Positions 6,740 through 14,344 of a DNA stretch of 30,108 bases are shown here, one piece after another. Position numbers and translations under genes: made by a program. A model generated the notes under the pieces. The model was not told the DNA's origin and ran no database searches. It saw only the letters and a program-made list of their open reading frames with translations. Within the stretch, counting starts at the first letter, position 1. Every line of letters starts with the position of its first letter. Source of the stretch: Thermoleophilia bacterium UBA2241 (GTDB taxonomy: Bacteria > Actinomycetota > Thermoleophilia > UBA2241); assembly GCA_002347645.1 (NCBI GenBank), contig DDYF01000024.1, forward strand, positions 1 to 30,108. The letters run 5' to 3'.

Positions 6740-7930
6740 ATGAGGCTCCTGCACACGGCCGACTGGCACCTCGGCCGCCTGTTCCATAACGTCCACCTCA
6801 CCGACGATCAAGCGGTCGTGCTCGACCAGCTCGTCGACCTCGTGCGCGAGGTCAGGCCAGACGTCGTGCTCGTCGCCGGCGACCTCTACGACCGCGCCGT
6901 CCCACCCACCGAGGCGGTCGAGCTGCTCGACGACGTGCTCACGCGCATCGTCGCCGGCCTCGGCGTGCCGGTCATGGCCATCGCCGGCAACCACGACAGC
7001 CCTGCCCGGGTGGGGTTCGCCGGCGCGCTCCTGCGCGAGCGCGGCCTGCACGTGCTCGGCCGGCCACACGCCGACTCGACCCCCGTCACCCTCCACGACG
7101 ACCGTGGGCCCGTGCACCTGTTCCCGCTGCCCTTCTGTGAGCCCGCGATGGCGCGCCACGTCTTCGGTGACGCCGACATCCACGACCAGCAGGCGGTCGT
7201 CGCGGCTGCTGTCGGCCGCGCCCTCGCGGCGGCGCCGGCGGGCGAGCGCCGCATCGCGCTGGCGCACGCGTTCGTCGCCGGCGGCGCCCAGAGCGAGTCC
7301 GAGCGACCCATCTCGGTCGGCGGTGCCGGCAGCGTGGCACCTGCCACGTTCGAGGGCTTCGACTATGTCGCCTTGGGACACCTGCACGGGCCGCAGCAAG
7401 CCGGCCAGCCCACCGTCAGGTACGCGGGCTCCCTGCTCAAGTACTCGTTCTCCGAGGCCGGGCACGCCAAGTCGGTCAGCCTGGTCGAGGTCGGCGCCGC
7501 GGGCAGCGCCGACGGCGACGCGGGCGCGGCCGGCCGCGCCCGCGTCGCCGTCGAGACCATCGCGCTCGCACCCGCCCGCGACGTCCGCGTCCTCGAGGGC
7601 GAGCTCGCCGACCTGCTCGCGGCCGGCCGCGACGACCCCTGCGCCGACGACTACGTCAAGGCCGTCCTCCGCGACACCAGCGCCTTGCTCGATCCGCTCG
7701 GCCGCCTGCGCGAGGTCTATCCCAACACGCTCGCCATCGAGCGCCCTCTCCTCGAACGCCCGGCCAGACCCGGCGTCACCCCCGGCGAGCTCCTCAGGCG
7801 CAGCGAAGCCGAACTCTTCGCCGACTTCTTCCAAGAGGTCACCGGAGAGGCCCCCACCGAGCCTCAGGCCGCGGCCTTCGCGACGACGGTCGACGAGCTG
7901 CGCGGGCGACAGCGCGAGGCCGCGTCGTGA
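6740..7930 (+). CDS. sbcD: SbcD, nuclease subunit of the SbcCD DNA-hairpin nuclease
   Basis: 396 residues, Mre11-family metallophosphoesterase. The metal-binding motifs are in order: D8 and H10 in HTADWHLG, GDLYD (47-51), GNHDS (83-87) and GHLHG (213-217). With SbcC it forms the Rad50/Mre11-like complex that cuts DNA hairpins and protein-blocked ends, using Mn2+. The start at M-R-L-L-H-T matches the family N-terminus and lies seven bases after an extended -10, so it is probably leaderless. Residues 258-271 (D-G-D-A-G-A-A-G-R-A-R-V-A-V) are encoded by a perfect palindrome and look like an insertion in the turn before the capping domain. The stop overlaps the GTG of sbcC (GTGA), giving translational coupling. 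Confidence 0.95.
   Translation: MRLLHTADWHLGRLFHNVHLTDDQAVVLDQLVDLVREVRPDVVLVAGDLYDRAVPPTEAVELLDDVLTRIVAGLGVPVMAIAGNHDSPARVGFAGALLRERGLHVLGRPHADSTPVTLHDDRGPVHLFPLPFCEPAMARHVFGDADIHDQQAVVAAAVGRALAAAPAGERRIALAHAFVAGGAQSESERPISVGGAGSVAPATFEGFDYVALGHLHGPQQAGQPTVRYAGSLLKYSFSEAGHAKSVSLVEVGAAGSADGDAGAAGRARVAVETIALAPARDVRVLEGELADLLAAGRDDPCADDYVKAVLRDTSALLDPLGRLREVYPNTLAIERPLLERPARPGVTPGELLRRSEAELFADFFQEVTGEAPTEPQAAAFATTVDELRGRQREAAS
7510..7553. repeat. 44-bp perfect palindrome inside sbcD, in phase with codons
   Basis: Positions 7510-7531 are the exact reverse complement of 7532-7553, with no central spacer and no mismatch (arms of 22 bp). The central 42 bases are exactly 14 codons of sbcD (residues 258-271), and because the repeat is in phase the minus strand spells the same 14-residue peptide. 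The match breaks at the next base on both sides (C7509 and A7554). All bases but two pairs are G or C, so a single strand would fold into a very stable hairpin or, in a duplex, a cruciform. Confidence 0.95.
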
Positions 7931-10900
7931 GGCCGTTGCGGCTCCGCATGCAGGCGTTCGGTCCGTACGCCGGCGTCCAGCAACTCGACTTCGGCGACCT
8001 CGGCGACCACGACTTCTTCCTCATCACCGGACCCACCGGGTCGGGCAAGACGACGATCCTCGACGCGATGGCCTTCGGCCTCTACGGCGACACGAGCGGC
8101 GGCGATCGCGACGCCCGCGACATGCGCAGCCAGCACGCGCCCCCCGGCCTCCTCACCGAGGTCGAGTTCGACTTCGCCGTCGGCCATGACCTGTACCGGG
8201 TGCACCGCCGGCCGCAGCAGGTGCGTCCGGCACGACGCGGCGAGGGCCTCGTCGCTCAGCCGCAAGAGGCGACGCTCTGGTCGCTCAAGGCTGAGGCCGA
8301 CGGCACGCTCGCCGCCGGCAAGCCGCTGGCCGACGGCTGGACCGGGGTGACGAAGAAGACCGAAGACATCCTGGGCTTCCGCTGCGAGCAGTTCCGTCAG
8401 GTGGTCATGCTGCCGCAGGGCCGCTTCCAGGAGCTCCTGCAGGCCAAGTCCCAGGACAAGGAGAAGATCCTCGCCGCGCTCTTCGACACGAGCTTCTACG
8501 CGCGTGTCGAGATCGCACTCAAGGCGCGCGCGGCGTCCATCGCCAAGGCGCACGAGCGCCTCACCGTCGAGCGCGCCGCGGTCCGCGGGCAGGCCGGCGT
8601 CGCCGACGACGACGACCTCGCCGCGCAGCGGGTCGCCGGCGAGGAGGCGCTCGCCGCCGCCGTGGCCACGGCCCGCGCGCGCAACGACGATCTGGCGCGC
8701 GCCCAGCGCGTGCTGGCCGAGGCCCAGGCTGTCGCCGCCCGCCTCGACGAGCTCGCGGCGGCGCGCGAGCGGGCAGCGCACCTCGCGGCACAGGCCGACC
8801 GCTTCGCCGCCCTGCGCGCCGAGCTCGAGCTGGCCGGCCGTGCCGCATCGCTCGCCGCCGACGACGAGGCCGTGCGCACGTCGCAGCATGAGGTCGAGCA
8901 GCGTGCGCGAGACCTCGAGGCCGCCCGCGACGCCCTTGCGCGCGCCGAGGCCGTGCACGCGGCGGCCGAGACGCGCCTTGCCGCCGAGGTCGCTCGCGCC
9001 CCGGCACGCGAGCACGCCGCCGAAGAAGCGCGTCGCCTCAGAGGGCTCGAGGGCAAGGTCGCGGGTATCGCCGATCTGGCCGGCGAGCTCGAGGCCGCGC
9101 AGGCCTCACGCGACGACGCCGAGGCCGCTCGCGCGCGCGCACGCTCGGCCGCGACGGCGGCCGACGACCGGCTCGCCGAGGCGTCGCAGCGACTCCAGAA
9201 GGCACGGGCGACGGCGGCCGGGGCGGCGGCCCTCGTGGCGGTGGCCGGGCAGGCCGCGGCGACAGCTGCGCAACGCCGTGCGCTCGACGATATCGCCGGG
9301 CGCTGCGAGAGTGCGGCGGCCGGCGCCGCGACGCGCACGATGCATGCCGCCCAAGCCGATGCACGGTACGGCGCGGCCGTCGACGAGTTGCGCCGGCTCG
9401 AGACCGAATGGCACGCCGGGCAGGCGGCCCGGCTGGCCGAGGCACTCGTCGCCGGCGAGCCCTGCCCGGTCTGCGGCGCGACCGAGCATCCTTCGCCGGC
9501 GCAACTCACCGGCGGCCCGCCCCCCTCGTTGGACGATCTCGACGCGGCACGCGCCACGCTCGACCGGCTGTTCGCTGCACGTGACGCCGCCAACCAGGCG
9601 CTTGCGGCAGCGCAGCAGCAGCGCGAACAGGCGGCCGCCCAGCGCGAGCACCTCGCCCAGACGCTCGGAGCGGCAGCCACGCTGGGCGTGGAGGCATGCG
9701 ATCGGGCCGCCCGCGAGGCGTCGGCGGCAGCCGAGACCGCCGCCGACGCCGCAGCCTCGGTCGCCGCCCTCGAGATCGCAGACTCGGAGGCGCTCGCCGC
9801 GCGCGGTGAGGCGGCAGCGGACCTGCGCGCCGCCGACGAGGTGGCGGTCGCCGGCCGCAGAGCCGCCGACGCCTTGGCCGCGAGACTCGCCGAGCGTCTC
9901 GGCGACCTCCCCCCCGAGCTGGCCGACCCGGCGGCTCTCGCGGCGGCGATCGCGGCCGCCGACGCTGAGCGCCTCCGGCTCGACGACGCTCTCGAGGCCG
10001 CCCGTGGCGCGGCGACGGCGGCCGCCGTGGACCTCGAGAAGGCCCGCGCCAGCGCAGCTCACGCCGAAGAGCGCCGCACGGCCGCCGTCCATGCAGCCGC
10101 GACCGCCGTCAAGCGCTTCGCCGCGCACCTCGCCACCCAAGGCTTCGCCGACGAGGCGGCTTGGCGCGCCGCTTTGCGCGAGGAGGAACGGCTCCCCGCG
10201 CTTTCGGCCGACCTCGAGGAGTACGACGGCGACGTGCTTGCCGTGACGGCCGTGCTCCACCAGGCCGAACGCGCCGCTGAGGGCCTGCGACCGCCGGCCG
10301 TCGACGACCTGCGGGCCGCGGCCGCCGAGGCTCTGGCGGGCGCGGAGGAGGCGGCCAACATGAAGGCCGGCGTTGAGAACCGTCTGCGAACGCTCACGCA
10401 CGCTCGCGGCGAGCTCGACCGCATCGCCGCCGAGAGCCGCGGCCTCGACGACGAGTACGCTGTGGTCGGCCGCATCGCCCAGGTGGCGACCGGCGACAAC
10501 CCGCTGCGCCTGAACTTCCAACGCTTCGTCCTCGGCGTCCACCTCGACCGCGTGCTCGAGATCGCCAGCCTGCGCCTGCGCGAGATGACGGCGCGACGCT
10601 ACGAGCTCGAGCGCAGCGGCCGGGCACACGGCCGCTCTCGCGCCGCCGGCCTCGACCTCGACGTCTTCGACGCCTGGACCGGTGAGAGCCGTCCCGTGAG
10701 TACGCTGTCGGGAGGAGAATCGTTCCTGGCCGCCTTGTCGCTGGCGCTCGGTCTCGCCGAGGCCGTGCAAGAACTCAGCGGCGGCGTCCACCTCGACACG
10801 ATCCTCGTCGACGAGGGCTTCGGCTCGCTCGACGCGGAGGCCCTCGACCAGGCCGTTGCCACCCTCACCACCTTGCGTGAGAACGGCCGCCTCGTCGGCG

Positions 10901-10998
10901 TCATCTCACATCTCGGCGAGCTTCGCGAGCGCATCGACGCACGGCTCGAAGTGACTGCAGCCGAGACGGGCAGCGCGGCGAGGTTCGTCGTCCCCTGA
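7927..10998 (+). CDS. sbcC: SbcC, Rad50-like ATPase subunit of the SbcCD nuclease
   Basis: 1023 residues. An ABC ATPase head is split by a long coiled coil: Walker A GPTGSGKT at 35-42, then an Ala/Glu/Arg-rich heptad region over roughly 190-850 interrupted by the zinc hook CPVC at 513-516. The C-terminal half-head has signature LSGGES (S928-E931), Walker B ILVDEG (959-964) and the D-loop FGSLD. The hook joins two coiled coils through Zn2+, and ATP binding controls SbcD access to DNA ends. The GTG start overlaps the sbcD stop by four bases, the typical arrangement for subunits made in equal amounts. Length is normal for the family. Codon use is unusually Ala-rich, as expected for a coiled coil in a GC-rich genome. 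Confidence 0.95.
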   Translation: MRPLRLRMQAFGPYAGVQQLDFGDLGDHDFFLITGPTGSGKTTILDAMAFGLYGDTSGGDRDARDMRSQHAPPGLLTEVEFDFAVGHDLYRVHRRPQQVRPARRGEGLVAQPQEATLWSLKAEADGTLAAGKPLADGWTGVTKKTEDILGFRCEQFRQVVMLPQGRFQELLQAKSQDKEKILAALFDTSFYARVEIALKARAASIAKAHERLTVERAAVRGQAGVADDDDLAAQRVAGEEALAAAVATARARNDDLARAQRVLAEAQAVAARLDELAAARERAAHLAAQADRFAALRAELELAGRAASLAADDEAVRTSQHEVEQRARDLEAARDALARAEAVHAAAETRLAAEVARAPAREHAAEEARRLRGLEGKVAGIADLAGELEAAQASRDDAEAARARARSAATAADDRLAEASQRLQKARATAAGAAALVAVAGQAAATAAQRRALDDIAGRCESAAAGAATRTMHAAQADARYGAAVDELRRLETEWHAGQAARLAEALVAGEPCPVCGATEHPSPAQLTGGPPPSLDDLDAARATLDRLFAARDAANQALAAAQQQREQAAAQREHLAQTLGAAATLGVEACDRAAREASAAAETAADAAASVAALEIADSEALAARGEAAADLRAADEVAVAGRRAADALAARLAERLGDLPPELADPAALAAAIAAADAERLRLDDALEAARGAATAAAVDLEKARASAAHAEERRTAAVHAAATAVKRFAAHLATQGFADEAAWRAALREEERLPALSADLEEYDGDVLAVTAVLHQAERAAEGLRPPAVDDLRAAAAEALAGAEEAANMKAGVENRLRTLTHARGELDRIAAESRGLDDEYAVVGRIAQVATGDNPLRLNFQRFVLGVHLDRVLEIASLRLREMTARRYELERSGRAHGRSRAAGLDLDVFDAWTGESRPVSTLSGGESFLAALSLALGLAEAVQELSGGVHLDTILVDEGFGSLDAEALDQAVATLTTLRENGRLVGVISHLGELRERIDARLEVTAAETGSAARFVVP

Positions 10999-11066
10999 AT
11001 CGATCGCCGCCCGCCCTTGGGGCGTCGTGCTGCTCGCGTCACGCCGACTCACGCCCCGACCTGTAC

Positions 11067-11072
11067 TACAAT
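11067..11072 (+). promoter_or_regulatory. -10 element for the anchored protein gene at 11102
   Basis: TACAAT, a close consensus match, lies 29 bases before GTG 11102, leaving a short leader that carries the GGAGG ribosome-binding site. No clear -35 was found. Confidence 0.4.
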
Positions 11073-11101
11073 CGCCCCCAGGATCCCGAGTGGAGGCCGC
11101 C

Positions 11102-11758
11102 GTGAGCACACGCTGGCTCGTCATCGTGGTCGCCTGTGTCGTCGCAGCCGTCCTGATCGTCACGCTCGTGGTCGCCGGAGACGACGAGGCGCCGACGCCA
11201 CAGGGCGCACCTTCCTCCTCGCCCGCGGTCTCCAGCCCTGCCCCACCGGCCGCAAGCCCGTCCTTGCCCACGAGCCCGTCGTCGGCCCCGAGCCCCTCGC
11301 CGTCGGCCAGTCCCGCGTCGGCATTCACCGCGTCGGGCGACTACGCCGGTGGCTGGTACTGGTTGCGCGACGACGCGAACGATGCCGCCGCCACGTGGCA
11401 GTTCGTCACGCTCCCGCCAGACGGCGACCTGGTCTTCGTCCTCGAGCTCCTCGCCACCGACGCCATCGGCGGAGCGCGCGGCCAGGACGCGCGTTTCTTT
11501 TTCGCCTGGGCGCCCAGCGTCCCGCCCGAGCCGGCTGGCTGGGCGGGCCGCCTCCCGGTCACGCTGCCGAACGTCTCCCCGGCGGACGATCCTCTCGGGT
11601 ACACGTGCCGAGGCACCGTCACCGTGCCGCGTTCCACGCTGGCCGGGGCCACCACTCTCGTCGTACGGATCAGTCGCGACGACGTGCGCGGCGAGTTGAC
11701 CCCGACGGACGTCCACATTGGCGTCGTCGCGTCGAGCGTCGCGCTGCGCCTGCCCTGA
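11102..11758 (+). CDS. Membrane-anchored extracytoplasmic protein with Ser/Pro/Ala linker
   Basis: 218 residues. The GTG start is chosen because GGAGG ends five bases upstream and the product then begins directly with a transmembrane anchor (S-T-R-W followed by about 20 Val/Ile/Leu/Ala residues, 5-26). A low-complexity linker rich in Ser, Pro and Ala follows (about 33-75), then a compact outer domain of about 140 residues with many aromatic beta-strand-like segments (GGWYWLRDD near residue 83, and RFFFAWAP). Only one cysteine is visible in the outer domain. No family is recognised. The arrangement (short cytoplasmic N-terminus, anchor, flexible spacer, folded domain) is common for actinobacterial cell-surface proteins. 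It lies between sbcC and a secreted beta-propeller gene, and no shared function can be shown. Confidence 0.78.
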   Translation: MSTRWLVIVVACVVAAVLIVTLVVAGDDEAPTPQGAPSSSPAVSSPAPPAASPSLPTSPSSAPSPSPSASPASAFTASGDYAGGWYWLRDDANDAAATWQFVTLPPDGDLVFVLELLATDAIGGARGQDARFFFAWAPSVPPEPAGWAGRLPVTLPNVSPADDPLGYTCRGTVTVPRSTLAGATTLVVRISRDDVRGELTPTDVHIGVVASSVALRLP

Positions 11759-12105
11759 CCCTCGCGGCGCGCCGCCGCCCACTGCACAGGATGACGGACG
11801 GAACGGGGCCGGACCGGTCCCCCTCCCCCCTTCAGTTCGGAGTGACCAGGCCCGGCCCGTTCCAACTGGACGTCGCAGGCCCGCGCACGACACGAACACC
11901 GCGCGCCTGCGTGTTCCAGCCTATGAGGGCCGCCTCGGTCAAGGCCCAGACGGACCGGTCCACGTTGACGGAGGGCCGGCGACCCTGGCCGGCACGCCGC
12001 CACGGCGGGCGACACTTCCTGCCGGAGCGGTGTCGCCCCGCGGCCCTGCAGTGTACAGTGACGTGTCGAGAAGGCGTCAGCGGGTCGTCACCGGGGGTGC
12101 TGATC
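11759..12105. other. 347-base intergenic region with short repeats
   Basis: No convincing gene is seen on either strand. The palindrome GGACCGGTCC occurs twice (11811-11820 and 11952-11961). An inverted repeat GAACAC-N11-GTGTTC lies at 11894-11916. TACAGT at 12054-12059 is a possible -10 for the downstream beta-propeller gene. In DNA this GC-rich, the short palindromes may be chance. Confidence 0.4.
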
Positions 12106-13503
12106 GTGACCTTGAGGCAGCGATACGGCCGCGCCTGCGCGGCGGCCGTCGACGAGCGGCCGCGCGCTGTGGGCCTCGCACTGGTCGTGCTGGCCGCCGC
12201 CTTCATCGCCCTGCTCTGTTGTGCCGCCCCCGCGAGAGGAACCGCCGGCGCCGTCACGTGGGACAAGACCTGGAACACATCCCGCCCCGGCACCGTCTCC
12301 TCGGCGACGGCGGTGGCGAAGCCGGGAGGCGGGGTGTACGTGGCCGCCAGCCTCTTGCGCCCGTCGGGCAACATCGACATCTCCGTCCTCCGCTTCTCAT
12401 CGGCCGGCAAGCGCCTGTGGACCAGGTTCTACGACGGGCCGTCCCATGGCATCGACTGGATGGAGGGCATCGCCGTCGACGGGCGCGGCAACGTGGTGGT
12501 GTGCGGCGCGACGTTCAGCGTCTCGGGCAAGGACGACTGGGTCGTGCTGAAGTACGCGCCGGACGGCCGCCGGCGCTGGGTGCGCAAGCTCGCCGGGGCG
12601 TACCGGCGCGCCGATATTCCCGAGGCGATCGCCGTCGATCGACGGGGCGACGTGGTGGTCGCCGGTGCACTCACGCGCAAGACGACCGGCGGCGACTGGT
12701 GCGTCGTCAAGTACAGCGCCGCGGGCACGCTGCTGTGGCGCACGACCATGACGCGTTCGATCCGAGGCCTTGACCAGCCTCTGGCGCTCGCCGTCGACCC
12801 GGCCGACGCGCACATCTACGTCACCGGTCGGATGTATGGCAGCCAGTCGGGCGACGACACCGTCACCGTTCGCTACCGGCCCAACGGCAGGCGTGTGTGG
12901 AGCAAGCGGTGGACGGGCACCGGCGGCGGACCCGACCATGGAGGTGCCATCGCCGTGAGTCCGGCAGGCGTCGCCGTGGCCGGCGTCACAACGAACCCGG
13001 CGAGCGGCGGCGACGGTCTCGTCCTGCGGTACTCCAAGGGCGGGGTGCTGCGGTGGGAGCGCGTGGTCGACGGCGGCCAGGGCGGATCCGGGGTCGACCG
13101 CTTCGCCGCGGTCGCCATCGACTCCGAAGGCGGAGTGACCGTCGCCGGCAGCCTGACGACCACCGCCGAGCACGGCCAGGACGTCACGGTCGTCCGGTAC
13201 GGCCCGTCCGGCATCGGGGCCGGCCACTGGTCGCTCGAGGGAGCCGGTCACGACGAGGCGGCGCTCGACGTCGTCGTGGCGGCGACCGGCCGCACCTACG
13301 CCGCCGGCACCACGGCCGGCGCCACGGGCCCCGATGTGGTCGTCGCCGGCCTGTCGAACGTGCTCCTGCCTCTGTGGCCGGCGCTCCTGTACGACCGCGG
13401 CGACCGCGATGACCAGGCACAGTCCGTCAGCCTGACCTCGGGCGCGATGTACGTCGCGGGAGTCAGCGGCTCCGACCTGCTCGTCCTCAAGATCCTGCGC
13501 TGA
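12106..13503 (+). CDS. Secreted beta-propeller protein (SBBP/PQQ-like repeats)
   Basis: 465 residues from GTG 12106, preceded by a G-rich GGGGGTG eight bases upstream; GTG 12097 is an alternative. A long basic n-region is followed by a hydrophobic export segment (about 21-41, ending L-L-C-C-A-A-P-A-R-G), so the protein is secreted or anchored. The rest is about eight units of roughly 54 residues. Each has a strand like D-x-x-V-V-L-K-Y, a turn with G-R-R/K-x-W, and a strand like V-x-V-A-G (for example DDWVVLKYAPDG, DDTVTVRYRPNG, GDGLVLRYSKGG). The last strand, DLLVLKILR, has no following Trp turn and could pair with the first unit to close the ring. Such propellers serve as binding or structural modules on the cell surface. 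The ligand is unknown. Confidence 0.8.
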   Translation: MTLRQRYGRACAAAVDERPRAVGLALVVLAAAFIALLCCAAPARGTAGAVTWDKTWNTSRPGTVSSATAVAKPGGGVYVAASLLRPSGNIDISVLRFSSAGKRLWTRFYDGPSHGIDWMEGIAVDGRGNVVVCGATFSVSGKDDWVVLKYAPDGRRRWVRKLAGAYRRADIPEAIAVDRRGDVVVAGALTRKTTGGDWCVVKYSAAGTLLWRTTMTRSIRGLDQPLALAVDPADAHIYVTGRMYGSQSGDDTVTVRYRPNGRRVWSKRWTGTGGGPDHGGAIAVSPAGVAVAGVTTNPASGGDGLVLRYSKGGVLRWERVVDGGQGGSGVDRFAAVAIDSEGGVTVAGSLTTTAEHGQDVTVVRYGPSGIGAGHWSLEGAGHDEAALDVVVAATGRTYAAGTTAGATGPDVVVAGLSNVLLPLWPALLYDRGDRDDQAQSVSLTSGAMYVAGVSGSDLLVLKILR

Positions 13504-13614
13504 ACCTCGGTGGCAGCACCGGGCGGACCTTGTGCCTGGGAGCCGGCCTACGCGGTGGCGCAAACCCGCCTGCGCCTCGTGCGACGCGCGCTTCCGGCGC
13601 GGCCAGCGTTGGGC

Positions 13615-13620
13615 TAGGAT
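13615..13620 (+). promoter_or_regulatory. -10 element of a leaderless mntA promoter
   Basis: TAGGAT with six bases before GTG 13627 and no Shine-Dalgarno sequence. This is the same spacing as at dinG. No clear -35. Confidence 0.45.
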
Positions 13621-13626
13621 GGACCG

Positions 13627-13923
13627 GTGACTCGCCGCGAGACCATCCGCCGCCTGCAGCGCCGCAAGACCGAGATCAAACGGTTCGGGGTGCGTCACCT
13701 CGCGATCTTCGGTTCGACCGCGCGAGACCAGGCGACCGAGCACAGCGATACGGACATCCTCGTCGAGTTCGAGCCGCACGTGCACATCGGCCTGTTCGGG
13801 TTCGTCGAGTTGCAGCGGGTCCTCGGCGACGCTCTCTCGAGTCGCATCGATCTCGCGACCCCGGGGGCGCTGCGCGCCGAGATGCGGGACGAGATCCTCT
13901 CCGAGGCGGTGCGTGTCTTCTAG
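13627..13923 (+). CDS. mntA: MntA-type antitoxin, minimal nucleotidyltransferase
   Basis: 98 residues. The minimal nucleotidyltransferase signature GSx10DxD is exact: G29-S30, then D41 and D43 (F-G-S-T-A-R ... H-S-D-T-D-I-L-V-E-F). The third carboxylate is expected in R-I-D-L near residue 75. In characterised MntA-HepT systems the antitoxin transfers AMP from ATP to a tyrosine of the HEPN toxin HepT, which blocks its RNase activity. The gene directly overlaps hepT by 11 bp, so the two are co-translated with the antitoxin first. The start is a GTG six bases after a -10-like hexamer. Its length is normal for the family. Confidence 0.9.
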   Translation: MTRRETIRRLQRRKTEIKRFGVRHLAIFGSTARDQATEHSDTDILVEFEPHVHIGLFGFVELQRVLGDALSSRIDLATPGALRAEMRDEILSEAVRVF

Positions 13924-14308
13924 CCTGCCCCCAGACCCGGGCGAGGAGCGCCGCGAGCGGCTTCGCTTTCGCGACTGGCGCTTCCGCGTGCGCGACATTC
14001 TCGACGGCGTCCGCGCCGCGCTCGACTACACCGACGGCATGAGCTTCGAGGAGTTCGCCGCGGACCGCCGGACGCGCGACGCGGTCATCCGCAACCTGAT
14101 GATGATGGGAGAAGCCGTGCGCTGGATCCCGGGACCCATCCGCGAGGCCCACCCCAACGTCCCTTGGACGACGATGCGCGGCGTGCGCAACGTCGTTGTG
14201 CACGAGTACTTCGGCATCGACGCCCAGATCCTCTGGAACACCGTCGCCATCGACCTGCCGCCGCTCGTCGGCAAGCTCGAAGCGGTACTCGCGACCGACC
14301 CACGCTGA
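13913..14308 (+). CDS. hepT: HepT-type HEPN toxin (RNase)
   Basis: 131 residues, all-helical. The HEPN active-site motif Rx4HxY is present and intact: R92, H97 and Y99 in R-N-V-V-V-H-E-Y. In the family R and H form the RNase site that cuts tRNA or mRNA, and the Tyr is the residue adenylylated by MntA. The region before it (about 55-90, with M-M-M-G-E-A-V-R and HPNVPW) also follows the family pattern. The GTG start at 13913 lies inside the end of mntA; an internal start nearer L-R-F-R-D-W cannot be excluded, since typical HepT proteins are about 115 residues. The pair could be a mobile stabilisation or defence module, but no transposase or att site is visible around it. Confidence 0.9.
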   Translation: MSSSLPPDPGEERRERLRFRDWRFRVRDILDGVRAALDYTDGMSFEEFAADRRTRDAVIRNLMMMGEAVRWIPGPIREAHPNVPWTTMRGVRNVVVHEYFGIDAQILWNTVAIDLPPLVGKLEAVLATDPR

Positions 14309-14328
14309 GCCGGCGCGTCGACGCCGGC
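14309..14328. terminator. Hairpin between convergent hepT and aldo/keto reductase genes
   Basis: GCCGGCG and CGCCGGC form a 7-bp stem with a six-base loop, beginning directly after the hepT stop codon and 16 bases from the end of the convergent gene. There is no U-tract, so this would be a GC-rich, possibly bidirectional terminator. Confidence 0.45.
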
Positions 14329-14344
14329 CACCTCCTGGCGGCGG

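Noticed and set aside
6599..7834. Extension of the nuclease frame upstream into the sbcD region
   Set aside because: It has no domain match and is antisense to sbcD. The shared D-G-D-A-G-A peptide on both strands is explained by the palindrome.
764..10998. A single defence island made of dinG, RecB/DUF2779 and sbcDC
   Set aside because: These are mostly widespread housekeeping repair genes on different strands, with unrelated genes between them, and no phage-defence effector or mobility gene is present.
11894..11916. GAACAC-N11-GTGTTC as a LexA box
   Set aside because: The actinobacterial LexA box is GAAC-N4-GTTC. The spacer here is far too long.
12397..13998. Long minus-strand frame opposite the beta-propeller gene
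   Set aside because: The plus strand shows an export signal and eight repeat units. The minus translation shows no repeats or motifs and runs across mntA.
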